Of a stretch of 64,000 bases of DNA, positions 36,390-46,242 are shown one piece after another. Position 1 is the stretch's first letter; every line of letters starts with the position of its first letter. The DNA is from Burkholderiales bacterium. Its GTDB lineage: Bacteria > Pseudomonadota > Gammaproteobacteria > Burkholderiales > Burkholderiaceae_E. A program made the position numbers and the translations under genes. Where the stretch lies: contig CANKWX010000004.1 in NCBI GenBank assembly GCA_947487165.1, positions 41,773 through 105,772 on the forward strand, given 5' to 3'. Under the pieces are notes generated by a model. The model did not search any database, had not been told where the DNA came from, and worked only from the letters and a program-made list of their open reading frames with translations.

Positions 36390-39300
36390 ATGGCTGCACC
36401 GCGCTTCGTTCACCTCAGAGTCCGATCCGAGTATTCGATCAGCGATTCGATTGTCAGGATCGATCCGCTGATCGACGCCGCCGTGGCCGATGGTCAGGGC
36501 GCACTCGCGCTCACCGACAGCGCAAACCTGTTTGCCTGGATCAAGTTCTATCGGGCAGCGCGCGCGGGCGGCGTCAAGCCCCTTCTTGGCGTGGATGCCT
36601 GGATCACCAATCCGGCCGATCGCGAACGCCCGTTTCGTGCCCTGCTGCTGGTGCGAAACCGGACCGGCTATCGCAATCTGTGTCAGCTGCTGTCGCGAGC
36701 CTGGCTTGACAATGAATGGCGCGGCCGCGGCGAGATCGACCGTGACTGGTTCGATGGACTGACCCTCGACGACCTGGGCGATCACGGTCTGATCGCGCTG
36801 TCGGGTGCCCATCAGGGTGACGTTGGCATCGCGCTGGTGGCCGGAAACCTCGACGCTGCTGCCGACCTGGCGCGCAAGTGGGAGGCACGCTTTCCGGGGG
36901 CTTTCTACCTCGAGCTGCAGCGAACCGGTCAGCCTCAGGTGGAGGCCCATGTTCGCGCTGCGGCCGCGCTGGCGGCACAGCTCGGTTTGCCGGTCGTGGC
37001 AACACATCCGGTGCAGTTTCTGGCGCGCGATGACTTTCGGGCGCACGAGGCGCGCGTCTGTATCGCCGAGGGCGAGATTCTGGCCAATCCTCGGCGCGTC
37101 AGCCGCTTTGCCGATACCCAGTATTTCTGCACCCAGCAGGAGATGGTCGAGCGTTTCGCCGACCTCCCCGAGGCGATCGAGAATTCGGTACTGATTGCGC
37201 AGCGCTGCAATCTCACGATGGAACTGGGCAAGTCGTTTCTGCCCGAGTTTCCGACCCCGGATGGCCTGTCGATCGAGGCCTATCTGCAAAAGCTGGCCCG
37301 CGAGGGTCTCGAGTTGCGTCTGGCGCGCAGCTTTCCGGATGACGCCAGGCGCGATGCCGAGCGTGGCCCTTATCTCGAGCGGCTCGAGATTGAGTGTCAG
37401 ACCATCGTGAAGATGGGCTTTCCTGGCTACTTTCTGATCGTGGCCGACTTCATCAACTGGGCCAAGGCCAACGGCGTGCCGGTCGGCCCGGGCCGGGGCT
37501 CTGGCGCCGGGTCACTGGTGGCGTATTCGCTCGGAATCACCGATCTCGATCCCCTGCCTTATTCGCTGCTTTTCGAGCGCTTCCTGAATCCGGAACGGGT
37601 CTCGATGCCCGATTTCGACATCGATTTCTGCCAGGACAAGCGCTGGATGGTGATCGAGTATGTGCGCGACAAATATGGCGCACAGGCGGTCTCGCAGATT
37701 GCCACCTTCGGCACGATGGCTTCCAAGGCGGTCATTCGAGACGCCGGGCGCGTGCTCGACATGCCCTACAGCCTGTGCGATCAGCTCTCCAAACTCATCC
37801 CGATCGTCCAGGCCAAGCCGCTGTCGCTGGCCAAGGCACGCGAGGCCGAGCCCCTGCTGCGAGAGCGCGAAGAAAAAGAAGAGGAAGTGCGCGGCCTGCT
37901 GACACTGGCCGAGTCACTCGAAGACCTCACCCGAAATGTCGGCATGCATGCCGGCGGCGTGCTGATCGCACCCGGGCAGCTCACCGATTTCTGTCCGCTC
38001 TATCGCGCTCCGGGCACTGATTCGGTTGTGGCGCAGTTCGACAAGGACGATGTCGAGGCAGTCGGTCTGGTCAAGTTCGACTTCCTTGGCCTGCGCAACC
38101 TGACCATCATTCAGCTCGCGGTCGATTACATCAATCGCAATTATCCTGAGCGCGCGCTCGATCTGTCGCTGCTGACCTTCGACGATCCCAAGGCCTTCAA
38201 GATTCTCAAGGATGCCAACACCGCGGCGATCTTCCAGGTCGAGGGCGACGGCATGAAAAAGCTGCTGCGAAAGCTCGCGCCCGATCGCTTCGAGGACATC
38301 ATCGCGGTGCTGGCGCTCTATCGGCCGGGCCCGCTGGGCTCGGGCATGGTCGATGACTTCATTCTGCGCAAGAAGGGTCAGCAAAAGATCGACTACTTTC
38401 ATCCGGATTTGCGACAGTGCCTGGAGCCGACCTACGGCGTGATCGTCTATCAGGAACAGGTGATGCAGATCGCCCAGATCATCGCCGGTTATACCCTGGG
38501 CGGCGCCGACCTGCTGCGGCGCGCGATGGGCAAGAAAAAAGCCGAGGAGATGGCGCAGCAGCGCGCGATCTTCACCGAGGGCGCGGCGGCAAAAGGCCAT
38601 GACCCGGCACTTGCTACGCAGCTGTTCGACCTGATGGAGAAATTCGCCGAGTACGGTTTCAACAAATCGCACACTGCGGCGTATGCGGTGGTCACCTATC
38701 AGACCGCCTGGTTGAAGGCGCACTATCCGGCCGAGTTCATGGCAGCCACGCTGTCGTCCGATATGGACGATACCGACAAGGTCCATCAGTTCGTCAAGGA
38801 TGCCCAGGACAACTCGGTCACCATCATGCCGCCCGACATCAATACCGCGGGCTATCGCTTTGATCCGGTCAAGGCGGGTACGGTGCGATACGGCCTGGGC
38901 GCGGTCAAAGGCACCGGCGAGGGTGCGGTGCTCGACATCCTCCGTGCCCGCGAGTCGGGCCCATTCGTCGATCTCTTTGATTTTTGCGTGCGGGTCGACC
39001 GGCGTCTCGTCAACCGCCGCACGATCGAGGCGCTGGTGCGTGCCGGTGCCTTCGATGCGCTCGAGCCCGATCGCGCCCGATCGCTCGCCAACGTCGGTCG
39101 GGCCATGGACGATGCCGACCAACAGGCCGCAGCAGCCGGTCAGTCGAGTCTTTTCGGCGATGCCGGCAGTGGTGCGGCGATGGCGCCTCAATGGGTGGAT
39201 GCACCGCCCTGGGACGAACGTCGCCGGCTGCAGGAAGAAAAGGCGGCGCTGGGTTTTTACCTCAGCGGCCATCTCTTCAAGGGCTATGAAGCTGAGGTGC

Positions 39301-39920
39301 GCCGCTTCGTCAGGACGCGGCTTGCCGATCTGCCCCGTATGGCCGAATCGGCGCACAGCGCGGTGCCGGTGACCGTCGCCGGTATCGTCACCTCGCTGTC
39401 TACCGGCATGACCCGGCGCGGAAAAATGATCCGTCTGGGGCTCGATGACGCCTCGCTCGGTGTCGAGATCGCCATCTTCAGTGAGCTCTACGATCAGTGC
39501 CGCAGCCTGCTGCGGGAAGACGAGCTGCTGATCATTCACGGCAAGGTCGCCCGTGACGATTACAGCGGCGGCTGGCGCATCAGCGCCGACCGGGTGAGCA
39601 GCCTCACACAAGCCCGCCAGGAGCATGCCCGCGCGCTGTTGCTGCGAATGAACGGCGCCTCCGACGGTCAACGCCTGCGGGCGCTGCTTGAGCCTTTTCG
39701 CGCCAGACAGGTCGTGCCGGCTGATGGCGTCTTCAGCGCCGAGGACGACGATACGCCGGCCGCGCCGCGCGGCTGCCCGGTCGAGATCCACTATCACAAC
39801 GAGTCGGCGCGCTGCGCGGTTCGCCTGGGCGATGCCTGGCGGGTGCGGCCCGATGAGACGCTGCTTGCGCAATTGCGTGAATGGCTGTCGGCCGACGGAG
39901 TCGAGCTGCGCTATGCCTGA
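36390..39920 (+). CDS. dnaE: DNA polymerase III alpha subunit
   Basis: The 1176-residue replicative polymerase subunit. The N-terminal PHP domain opens FVHLRVRSEYSISDS; the usual His after HLRV is Arg here, so the PHP metal site is probably incomplete. The palm carries the catalytic PDFDIDFC motif near residue 407 and GPGRGSGAGSLVAY upstream of it. A QSSLFGD motif near residue 920 fits the beta-clamp-binding consensus. The OB-fold and C-terminal region follow. An ATG at 36390 is taken as the start; the GTG directly before it is an alternative. msbA starts 12 bp downstream. Confidence 0.96.
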   Translation: MAAPRFVHLRVRSEYSISDSIVRIDPLIDAAVADGQGALALTDSANLFAWIKFYRAARAGGVKPLLGVDAWITNPADRERPFRALLLVRNRTGYRNLCQLLSRAWLDNEWRGRGEIDRDWFDGLTLDDLGDHGLIALSGAHQGDVGIALVAGNLDAAADLARKWEARFPGAFYLELQRTGQPQVEAHVRAAAALAAQLGLPVVATHPVQFLARDDFRAHEARVCIAEGEILANPRRVSRFADTQYFCTQQEMVERFADLPEAIENSVLIAQRCNLTMELGKSFLPEFPTPDGLSIEAYLQKLAREGLELRLARSFPDDARRDAERGPYLERLEIECQTIVKMGFPGYFLIVADFINWAKANGVPVGPGRGSGAGSLVAYSLGITDLDPLPYSLLFERFLNPERVSMPDFDIDFCQDKRWMVIEYVRDKYGAQAVSQIATFGTMASKAVIRDAGRVLDMPYSLCDQLSKLIPIVQAKPLSLAKAREAEPLLREREEKEEEVRGLLTLAESLEDLTRNVGMHAGGVLIAPGQLTDFCPLYRAPGTDSVVAQFDKDDVEAVGLVKFDFLGLRNLTIIQLAVDYINRNYPERALDLSLLTFDDPKAFKILKDANTAAIFQVEGDGMKKLLRKLAPDRFEDIIAVLALYRPGPLGSGMVDDFILRKKGQQKIDYFHPDLRQCLEPTYGVIVYQEQVMQIAQIIAGYTLGGADLLRRAMGKKKAEEMAQQRAIFTEGAAAKGHDPALATQLFDLMEKFAEYGFNKSHTAAYAVVTYQTAWLKAHYPAEFMAATLSSDMDDTDKVHQFVKDAQDNSVTIMPPDINTAGYRFDPVKAGTVRYGLGAVKGTGEGAVLDILRARESGPFVDLFDFCVRVDRRLVNRRTIEALVRAGAFDALEPDRARSLANVGRAMDDADQQAAAAGQSSLFGDAGSGAAMAPQWVDAPPWDERRRLQEEKAALGFYLSGHLFKGYEAEVRRFVRTRLADLPRMAESAHSAVPVTVAGIVTSLSTGMTRRGKMIRLGLDDASLGVEIAIFSELYDQCRSLLREDELLIIHGKVARDDYSGGWRISADRVSSLTQARQEHARALLLRMNGASDGQRLRALLEPFRARQVVPADGVFSAEDDDTPAAPRGCPVEIHYHNESARCAVRLGDAWRVRPDETLLAQLREWLSADGVELRYA

Positions 39921-39932
39921 GGACTGCTGCTG

Positions 39933-41789
39933 ATGGCGTCCGCCGCCGGGCAGGCTCAGCCGTCGGAGCTGCCGGCCGATCGACAAGCGGCTGATTCGCC
40001 GGTCAGCCCGCCGGTCAGTCCGCCGGCAGGCGGCTCCAACGGGCCCCTGCGCGATCGTCAGCTGCTGGCGCGCATCTTCGGCTATGTGCGGCCCCATATG
40101 CGGGTCTTCGCTGTGGGCGTGCTCGGCATGATCCTGACCGCAGCCACCGAACCGGCGCTGCCAGCGCTCTTCAAGGTGCTGCTTGACGACGGCTTCGGCA
40201 AGCAGGGCTCCAACTGGCTGGTCTGGGCGCTGCCGGTGGCGATGGTGCTGCTCTTCGTGGCACGTGGTGTTTTCACCTTCACGATGAACTATGCAATGTC
40301 GTGGGTGAGCCAGCGCATCCTGACCGATCTGCGCCGCGACATGTTCGCGCGGCTGGCCGATCTGCCGGCCGATTTTTTCGCTCGTGAAACCGCGGGGCAG
40401 CTGATCTCGCGGATGGTGGCCGACGTCAACAATGTGACCGCAACACTGGGCGGTGTCGTGGTGGTGGTTGTGCGCGACAGCGCGGTCGTTGTCGGTCTGC
40501 TGGGTTGGCTCTTCTTTCTCAACTGGCGCCTGACCCTGATTGCCGCGGTGCTGATCCCGATCGTGGCGGTCATGGTGCGGGCGTTTTCCAAGCGCATGCG
40601 GCGGCTGTCGGTCGAGCAGATGCGCTACACCGGCGAGATGACCGGCGTCATTGAAGAGGCGATCCGCTGCAATCCGGTGATCAAGGTCTATGGCGGACAG
40701 GCTTACGAGCAGTCGCGCTTTGCTGCCTCCAACGAGAAGCTGCGAAATTTCGCCCGGCGCATGACGGTGGCCAGCGCCACCATCGTTCCGATGACCCAGC
40801 TGGTGGCGTCGCTGGCAGTGGCGGTAGTGGTGGCCATCGCGCTGGTTCAGTCGCGTGCCGACCAGACCACGGTCGGCGGCTTCGTGTCGTTTCTGACCGC
40901 CATGCTGATGCTGCTGGCGCCGCTCAAGCATCTGGCCAACGTCAACGGCGATCTGCAGCGTGCCCTGGCCGCAGCAGAAGTGGTGTTCGCATTCATCGAT
41001 GCGCCGCTTGAGCCTGACAACGGTCGCCGAACCATCGAGCGGGCACGTGGCGAACTGGTGTTCGAGGGAGTCGGATTCCGGTATCCCGGCAGTGAGCGGG
41101 CGGCGCTGCGCGGCATCGACCTGAGCGTGTCGCCGGGCGAGACCGTGGCGCTGGTCGGGCCGTCGGGCGGCGGCAAGACCTCGCTCGCCAATCTCATTCC
41201 CCGATTCCATTCGGTGAACGAGGGCCGGGTCCTGCTCGACGGCATTCCGATCGAGGAGCTCACGCTCGCCAGCCTGCGTGGCCAGATTGCCTGGGTGAGT
41301 CAGCAGGTCATGCTCTTTAACGACACGATCGCAGCGAATGTGGCCTATGGCGCTCACCGCAACGCGCCGCCGCAGGCCATCGCGGCCGCCTTGCGCGCGG
41401 CGTATCTGCATGATTTTGTGGCAAGCCTGCCTGACGGCATGCAGACGATCATCGGCGACAACGGTATCCGGCTGTCGGGTGGGCAGCGTCAGCGGCTCTC
41501 GATCGCGCGAGCAGTGCTCAAGGATGCGCCGGTGCTGATCCTCGACGAAGCGACCTCGGCGCTCGACAACGAGTCGGAGCGATGGGTACAGGCCGCGCTC
41601 GAAGGGCTCATGAAGCACCGCACGACGCTGGTGATCGCGCATCGGCTCTCGACCGTCATCGGCGCCGATCGCATTCTGGTGATGTCGGACGGGCGGATCG
41701 TCGAGAGCGGGCGGCACGACGCTCTGATAGCCAGTGGCGGACTCTATGCGCGCCTCTACAGCGCCGGCGAGACCTCGTTCCAGCAGTGA
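39933..41789 (+). CDS. msbA: MsbA-type lipid ABC exporter
   Basis: A 618-residue half-transporter with a proline-rich N-terminal extension (about 1-38), six membrane helices (about 50-335) and an ATPase domain. The ATPase shows Walker A GPSGGGKTS, the Q-loop, signature LSGGQRQRLS and Walker B VLILDEATS. Size, the ADLPADFFARETAGQLISR intracellular loop and position after dnaE fit MsbA, which flips lipid A-core across the inner membrane. The gap to dnaE is 12 bp, so co-transcription is likely. Close relatives that export other lipids cannot be fully excluded. Confidence 0.88.
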   Translation: MASAAGQAQPSELPADRQAADSPVSPPVSPPAGGSNGPLRDRQLLARIFGYVRPHMRVFAVGVLGMILTAATEPALPALFKVLLDDGFGKQGSNWLVWALPVAMVLLFVARGVFTFTMNYAMSWVSQRILTDLRRDMFARLADLPADFFARETAGQLISRMVADVNNVTATLGGVVVVVVRDSAVVVGLLGWLFFLNWRLTLIAAVLIPIVAVMVRAFSKRMRRLSVEQMRYTGEMTGVIEEAIRCNPVIKVYGGQAYEQSRFAASNEKLRNFARRMTVASATIVPMTQLVASLAVAVVVAIALVQSRADQTTVGGFVSFLTAMLMLLAPLKHLANVNGDLQRALAAAEVVFAFIDAPLEPDNGRRTIERARGELVFEGVGFRYPGSERAALRGIDLSVSPGETVALVGPSGGGKTSLANLIPRFHSVNEGRVLLDGIPIEELTLASLRGQIAWVSQQVMLFNDTIAANVAYGAHRNAPPQAIAAALRAAYLHDFVASLPDGMQTIIGDNGIRLSGGQRQRLSIARAVLKDAPVLILDEATSALDNESERWVQAALEGLMKHRTTLVIAHRLSTVIGADRILVMSDGRIVESGRHDALIASGGLYARLYSAGETSFQQ

Positions 41790-41908
41790 CGGGCCAAGCC
41801 TGACGGTCGAATAGTTGTAACGTATTGCGAGCGTGTGTGCGCGTTTCGGGTCCGCTCAGCGTTCAAGGCAGATTGCACAGGCCCTGGCGGGCCAAGTTGG
41901 AGACGATC

Positions 41909-42322
41909 ATGAAATCACTTGTTCGCGTCAGTCTGGTGCTTGCCCTGAGCCTGGTCAGTGTCGCGCATGCCCACGCGCAGTATTACCGCGGCGGCTACCG
42001 CGGTTACTACGGCGGTCCGCGCATCACCTTCGGTATCGGCGTCGGCCCGGTCTACGGCTATGGCCCCCTCTATCCCTATTCCGGCTGGGGTTATCCGTAT
42101 CCTGTCTACCCCTCCTTCCCGGTCTATCCGGCCTATCCGCAGACGGTCATCGTGACCCGACCCGCGCCCACCGTTTATATCGAACGCCCGGCCGAAGCGG
42201 TTGAACAAGTCGCGCCGCAAGCCGGTTACTGGTACTGGTGCGCCGAGTCGCAGGGCTGGTATCCGGCGGTGCCCGAATGCCGCTCGGGCTGGCAGGCCGT
42301 GGCGCCGCGGTCGGCCCAATAA
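41909..42322 (+). CDS. Exported Tyr/Pro/Gly-rich protein
   Basis: A 137-residue secreted protein. The signal peptide ends in AHA (MKSLVRVSLVLALSLVSVAHAHA), then QYYRGGYRGYYGGPR. A Tyr/Pro/Val-rich low-complexity middle (YPYPVYPSFPVYPAYP) follows. The C-terminal YWYWCAESQGWYPAVPEC and SGWQAVAP stretch matches a small cysteine-containing tail seen in many betaproteobacterial exported proteins of unknown function. GGAG seven bases before the ATG at 41909 fixes the start. It is followed 17 bp later by a lipoprotein gene. Confidence 0.78.
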   Translation: MKSLVRVSLVLALSLVSVAHAHAQYYRGGYRGYYGGPRITFGIGVGPVYGYGPLYPYSGWGYPYPVYPSFPVYPAYPQTVIVTRPAPTVYIERPAEAVEQVAPQAGYWYWCAESQGWYPAVPECRSGWQAVAPRSAQ

Positions 42323-42339
42323 GCGGGGAGCTTGAACCG

Positions 42340-43008
42340 ATGACACCCTCCTGCGCTAAGTCGAATCGACGCATGCGCGCTGCACCGATCGCCGCCGTGG
42401 TCCTGATCCTGATCGGTCTTTCTGCATGCGCCACCGCACCGATGTCGCCGTCACTGGTGACCCTTCCCGGCACTGGCCGATCCTTTGATCAGTTCCGGGC
42501 GGATGACTACAACTGTCGTCTCTACGGTGAGGTCCAGATCGGTCTTCGGACGGCACAAAGTGCTGCGGCCGCGGCAATGACGGTCGGCATAAACCCCGGC
42601 GCGCCCGGTGCCATAACCTCGGCGGCCTTCATCGGCGGCGGGCAAGGTGGCGCGATCGGGCAGGCGGTGACGCCTCCCGGCGTGATCCCGAGCAGCAATC
42701 TGCCGGCAGGCACCTCGTACGCTGCGCAGCGGCGCTATGACAACGCGTACATCCAGTGCATGTATGCCAGCGGCAATCGGGTGCCGGTCTACGACTCCGG
42801 ACCCCGACCGGCGTCGGCCGCATCCCAACCGGCGAACATCCCTGCGCCGCCTGCTGGCGCGCCGCCTGCGCCGCCGCCGGGCATGCCGAAACCCGCCTCG
42901 AGCGCCTCCCCGCCCGCCTCAGCAACACCGCCTGCACCCGCCAAGGCGCCGCCGCTCCCGCCGCCTGGCCCAGCCCCTGCCCCTCCGCCAGCGGTCCGCA
43001 GCAACTGA
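42340..43008 (+). CDS. Glycine-zipper lipoprotein with proline-rich tail
   Basis: A 222-residue lipoprotein with lipobox LSAC (about residue 30). The middle has an Ala/Gly-rich, glycine-zipper-like segment (GAITSAAFIGGGQGGAIGQA), then YDNAYIQCMYASGNRVP, a motif shared by small envelope lipoproteins. The last 60 residues are mostly Pro and Ala (PPAGAPPAPPPG) and probably span the periplasm or are disordered. The ATG at 42340 is used; the ATG at 42373 is possible. Function unknown; it may be co-transcribed with the preceding exported-protein gene. Confidence 0.75.
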   Translation: MTPSCAKSNRRMRAAPIAAVVLILIGLSACATAPMSPSLVTLPGTGRSFDQFRADDYNCRLYGEVQIGLRTAQSAAAAAMTVGINPGAPGAITSAAFIGGGQGGAIGQAVTPPGVIPSSNLPAGTSYAAQRRYDNAYIQCMYASGNRVPVYDSGPRPASAASQPANIPAPPAGAPPAPPPGMPKPASSASPPASATPPAPAKAPPLPPPGPAPAPPPAVRSN

Positions 43009-43056
43009 GCCGATGCTGTAGTCTCGCCAGACCGATCACTGCCCGATAAAACGACC

Positions 43057-43638
43057 ATGACGACCGACCGCTATCCGCTGCCCGCTCTCGGGTCTTTGCC
43101 CGACGACATCCGCGAGAAGTTGCTCGCCGTCCAGGAAAAGGCCGGTTTCGTGCCTAACGTCTTTCTCAAGCTGGCGCGCCGCCCAGACGAATTCAGAGGC
43201 TTCGTTGCTTATCACGATGCGCTGATGCTGCGTGACAGCGGTCTGACCAAGGGCGAGCGCGAGATGATCGTCGTGGCGACCAGTGGCGCCAACGACTGCC
43301 TCTATTGCATCGTGGCGCATGGCGCCATCCTGCGAATTTATGAGAAGAACCCGCTGATCGCCGACCAGTTGGCCACCAACTGGCACAAGGCCGACATCAC
43401 GCCTCGCCAGCGGGCCATGATCGGATTCGCGTTGAAGGTGGCGCTCGATTCGCGCGCCACCAGCGATCATGATTTTCGCGAACTGCATGCCCATGGTTTC
43501 ACCGACGAGGACGCCTGGGACATCGCCGGGATTGCGGCATTTTTTGCGATGTCGAATCGCCTGGCCAATTCGCTGGGGATGATGCCCAACCCGGAGTTCT
43601 ACCTGATGGGCCGTATCCCTCGCGACAAGAAAGCCTGA
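43057..43638 (+). CDS. Peroxidase-related protein, AhpD/CMD superfamily
   Basis: A 193-residue protein of the uncharacterised peroxidase-related (AhpD/carboxymuconolactone decarboxylase-like) family. The redox motif CLYCIVAHG (CxxC followed by H) is at about residues 86-94, and VPNVFLKLARRPD and LTKGEREMIVVATS precede it. Members are thought to reduce peroxides or support thiol redox reactions. It begins 49 bp after the lipoprotein gene and converges on the methyltransferase. Confidence 0.88.
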   Translation: MTTDRYPLPALGSLPDDIREKLLAVQEKAGFVPNVFLKLARRPDEFRGFVAYHDALMLRDSGLTKGEREMIVVATSGANDCLYCIVAHGAILRIYEKNPLIADQLATNWHKADITPRQRAMIGFALKVALDSRATSDHDFRELHAHGFTDEDAWDIAGIAAFFAMSNRLANSLGMMPNPEFYLMGRIPRDKKA

Positions 43639-43656
43639 GGCTGCGAGCGCGAGGGG

Positions 43657-44592
43657 TCACTCCTGGCCGGTCTCGACTGTCTGGGCAGGCCCGATCCGCT
43701 CGGCCAGGAAGCTGCCGACCTCGCCGTTCGAGGCCAGGGTGCGGCCCTCGATGCGATCACCGCTCACTCGGCCCTCGTAGGCGCGCAGCAGTCCGCGCTG
43801 GTCCATCAGCTCGAAGCTGATCCGGTCGCCGGTCAGACGTATCGCCCTCATGCCGGCATTGATTTGGCCCACGCGGGCCCGACCATTGACTCGCTGAAAG
43901 GTCTGGGACAGCGCAATACGCGTTTCGCTTTCGCCCTGAGCGCCGCGGGTGCGCAAGGACCAGGAGCCGCCAACCGGTGCCGGGACGATCCAGAGATAGC
44001 CGGGGCGCTCTTCGATGCTTGAGATGTCATCGGGCTCCCAACTGCCCATCATGAACTGATGGCTGACGATGCGGGTGCCGGGCCGCATGGCCAGCAACTG
44101 GGGCCGCAGTTTGAGATTGAGCGAAGGCAGCAGGTACATGGTCACCACGCTTGCCTGAGTGAAGTCGACCTTGAAGATGTCGCCTTCCTCGAACCGGACC
44201 CGGTCTGACAGCCCCGCCTGAGCAGCGGTCTGGCGCGACAGCGCGACCATCTGCGGGTTGAATTCGACACCCATCGCGCGGGCCTTGAAGTCGCGTGCGG
44301 CAGCGATCGCAATTTTGCCGTCTCCTGAACCCAGATCGACGACGAAATCGCTCGGCCCGACCATGGCCATCTGCAGCATGCGTTCGACCAGCGTGTCCGG
44401 TGTCGGGACCCAGATGACGTCCTTGCCCTCCTGTCCGACGCGGGGTGTGAACGTGTCGGCGCGGGCAGGCGCCTGGGCTGTCTGCGCGCCGCTTAATGCG
44501 GGCAAGGCTGGAAGCGGTGCTGCAGCAATCCATTGCAGAACTGAACGACGCAGTGGGGAGACTGGCTTGCTGTGATCGGTCACGATATTCAT
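43657..44592 (-). CDS. Exported SAM-dependent methyltransferase-like protein
   Basis: A 311-residue protein with a class I SAM-binding motif VDLGSGDGKIAIAAA (about 86-100) and a downstream motif IFKVDF. The N-terminus is basic and hydrophobic (MNIVTDHSKPVSPLRRSVLQWIAAAPLPALPALSGAQTAQA), which fits a secretion signal with a cleavage site before APARADTFTP. That is unusual, since SAM is cytosolic. The C-terminal half (about 200-311) is a beta-rich region without a family I recognise. It precedes rng on the same strand but is separated from it by 98 bp. Confidence 0.78.
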   Translation of the reverse strand: MNIVTDHSKPVSPLRRSVLQWIAAAPLPALPALSGAQTAQAPARADTFTPRVGQEGKDVIWVPTPDTLVERMLQMAMVGPSDFVVDLGSGDGKIAIAAARDFKARAMGVEFNPQMVALSRQTAAQAGLSDRVRFEEGDIFKVDFTQASVVTMYLLPSLNLKLRPQLLAMRPGTRIVSHQFMMGSWEPDDISSIEERPGYLWIVPAPVGGSWSLRTRGAQGESETRIALSQTFQRVNGRARVGQINAGMRAIRLTGDRISFELMDQRGLLRAYEGRVSGDRIEGRTLASNGEVGSFLAERIGPAQTVETGQE

Positions 44593-44690
44593 GGGGTAGA
44601 TGGGAGGTGGCTGAAGAGTGGCTGAGGGGGCACTGAAGGGGCGCGCCTGCCGATTTTAGTCCAAACGACGTGACGCTCTGTCGCAGCCGT

Positions 44691-46142
44691 TCACATCAGC
44701 ACGATGTCGTACTGTGCCTGGGCATAGAGGGTCTCGACCCGCAGTGAGATCGGTTTGCCGATCTGATCGCCGAGCGCGGCGAGGTGCTGCGATTCTTCCT
44801 CGAGAAACAGGTCGATGACCGCCTGCGAGGCAAGGATCCTGAACTCTCGCGGATTGAACTGTCGTGCTTCGCGCTGGATTTCGCGCATGACCTCGTAGGC
44901 GATCGTGCGGGCGGTGCGCACCGAGCCTTGCCCGCGGCAGGTGGCGCAGGGCTCGCAGACGATATGCGCCAGCGATTCACGGGTGCGCTTGCGGGTCATC
45001 TCCACCAGCCCAAGTGACGTAAAGCCGTTGACCGTCGATTTGGTGCGGTCGCGAGCGATTTCACGGCGCAATTCGGCCAGTACCGCCTCGCGATGCTCGG
45101 TGTTGGTCATGTCGATGAAATCGACCAGGATCATGCCGCCGAGGTTGCGCACCCGCAGCTGTCGCGCGATCGAATGCGCAGCTTCGAGGTTGGTCCGAAA
45201 GATGGTGTCGTCGAAATTGCGCCCGCCGACATAGCCGCCGGTATTGACGTCGATGGTGTTCATCGCTTCGGTTTGATCGATGATCAGATAACCGCCGGAT
45301 TTCAGATCGACCCGCCTGGCCAGCGCCCGCTCGAGTTCCTCTTCGGCGCCATGCAGATCGAACAGCGGGCGCTCTCCGCCATAGCGGCGAAGCTTGCTCA
45401 GGAGCGACGGCATGTAGGTGGTGGCAAAGGCCTGCAGCTGGTCGAAGGCCGCGGGCGAGTCGACGGTGATCGAGGTGGTCTGATCGCTGGCGATGTCGCG
45501 CAGCACCCGTTCGCGAAGTCCGAGTTCCTGGTACAGCAGCGACGGGGCGGATTTCGACTTGCTCGCCTCGAGGATCTGTCGCCAGCGTGTGCCCAGATAG
45601 TCGATATCGGCTGCAAGCGCAGTGTCATCGGCTTCCTCGGCCATGGTGCGTACGATGAATCCGCCCTTTTCGTCGGGCGGCATCAGCTGTCGGATGCGCT
45701 CTCGCAGCATCGTGCGTTCGCTTTCGCTGGCAATTCGCTGCGACACGCCGATGTGCGGATCCTGCGGCAGGTAGACCAGCATTCGTCCGGCGATGCTGAC
45801 CTGGCTCGACAGGCGTGCGCCCTTGGTGCCGATCGGGTCCTTGATCACCTGCACCAGCAGCGCCTGGCCTTCGTAGAGTGTTTTTTCGATCGGTACCGGC
45901 TGGCCGCCACCGCGCGATTGCCAGAGATCGGCCACATGCAGAAAGGCCGCCCGATCGAGGCCGATGTCGATGAAGGCCGATTGCATGCCCGGCAGCACCC
46001 GTGACACCTTGCCGAGGTACACGTTGCCGGCAAGCCCGCGGGTGACCTCGCGTTCGAGATGAAATTCCTGGACCGCGCCCTGCTGCACCAGCGCGACGCG
46101 AACTTCAAAAGGGGTGACGTTGACGAGGATCTCTTCGGTCAT
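44691..46142 (-). CDS. rng: Ribonuclease G
   Basis: A 483-residue endoribonuclease of the RNase E/G family that matures the 5' end of 16S rRNA and cuts mRNA. An N-terminal S1 domain (about 35-120, GNVYLGKVSRVLPGMQSAFID) precedes the catalytic core with NTIDVNTGGYVGGRNFDD and ILVDFIDM, which carry the metal-binding Asp residues. The zinc-link cysteines are in CEPCATCRGQG near residue 405. Length is close to E. coli RNase G (489), and there is no long RNase E-type tail. It lies downstream of maf and a chemoreceptor remnant. Confidence 0.95.
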   Translation of the reverse strand: MTEEILVNVTPFEVRVALVQQGAVQEFHLEREVTRGLAGNVYLGKVSRVLPGMQSAFIDIGLDRAAFLHVADLWQSRGGGQPVPIEKTLYEGQALLVQVIKDPIGTKGARLSSQVSIAGRMLVYLPQDPHIGVSQRIASESERTMLRERIRQLMPPDEKGGFIVRTMAEEADDTALAADIDYLGTRWRQILEASKSKSAPSLLYQELGLRERVLRDIASDQTTSITVDSPAAFDQLQAFATTYMPSLLSKLRRYGGERPLFDLHGAEEELERALARRVDLKSGGYLIIDQTEAMNTIDVNTGGYVGGRNFDDTIFRTNLEAAHSIARQLRVRNLGGMILVDFIDMTNTEHREAVLAELRREIARDRTKSTVNGFTSLGLVEMTRKRTRESLAHIVCEPCATCRGQGSVRTARTIAYEVMREIQREARQFNPREFRILASQAVIDLFLEEESQHLAALGDQIGKPISLRVETLYAQAQYDIVLM

Positions 46143-46242
46143 GGCTTGCTTTGTCCGGACGCATCGTCGAGCGGGGCGCGCATCATCCTGGCAATCAGAC
46201 GATGACGGTCGCCCGATCATACCTGTGCGATGCACCTGACCC

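Noticed and set aside
37914..41717. A 1267-codon open frame on the minus strand across dnaE and msbA
   Set aside because: It is antisense to two unmistakable genes and its product is rich in His, Arg, Gln and Asp without any domain, the usual mirror of high-GC coding sequence.
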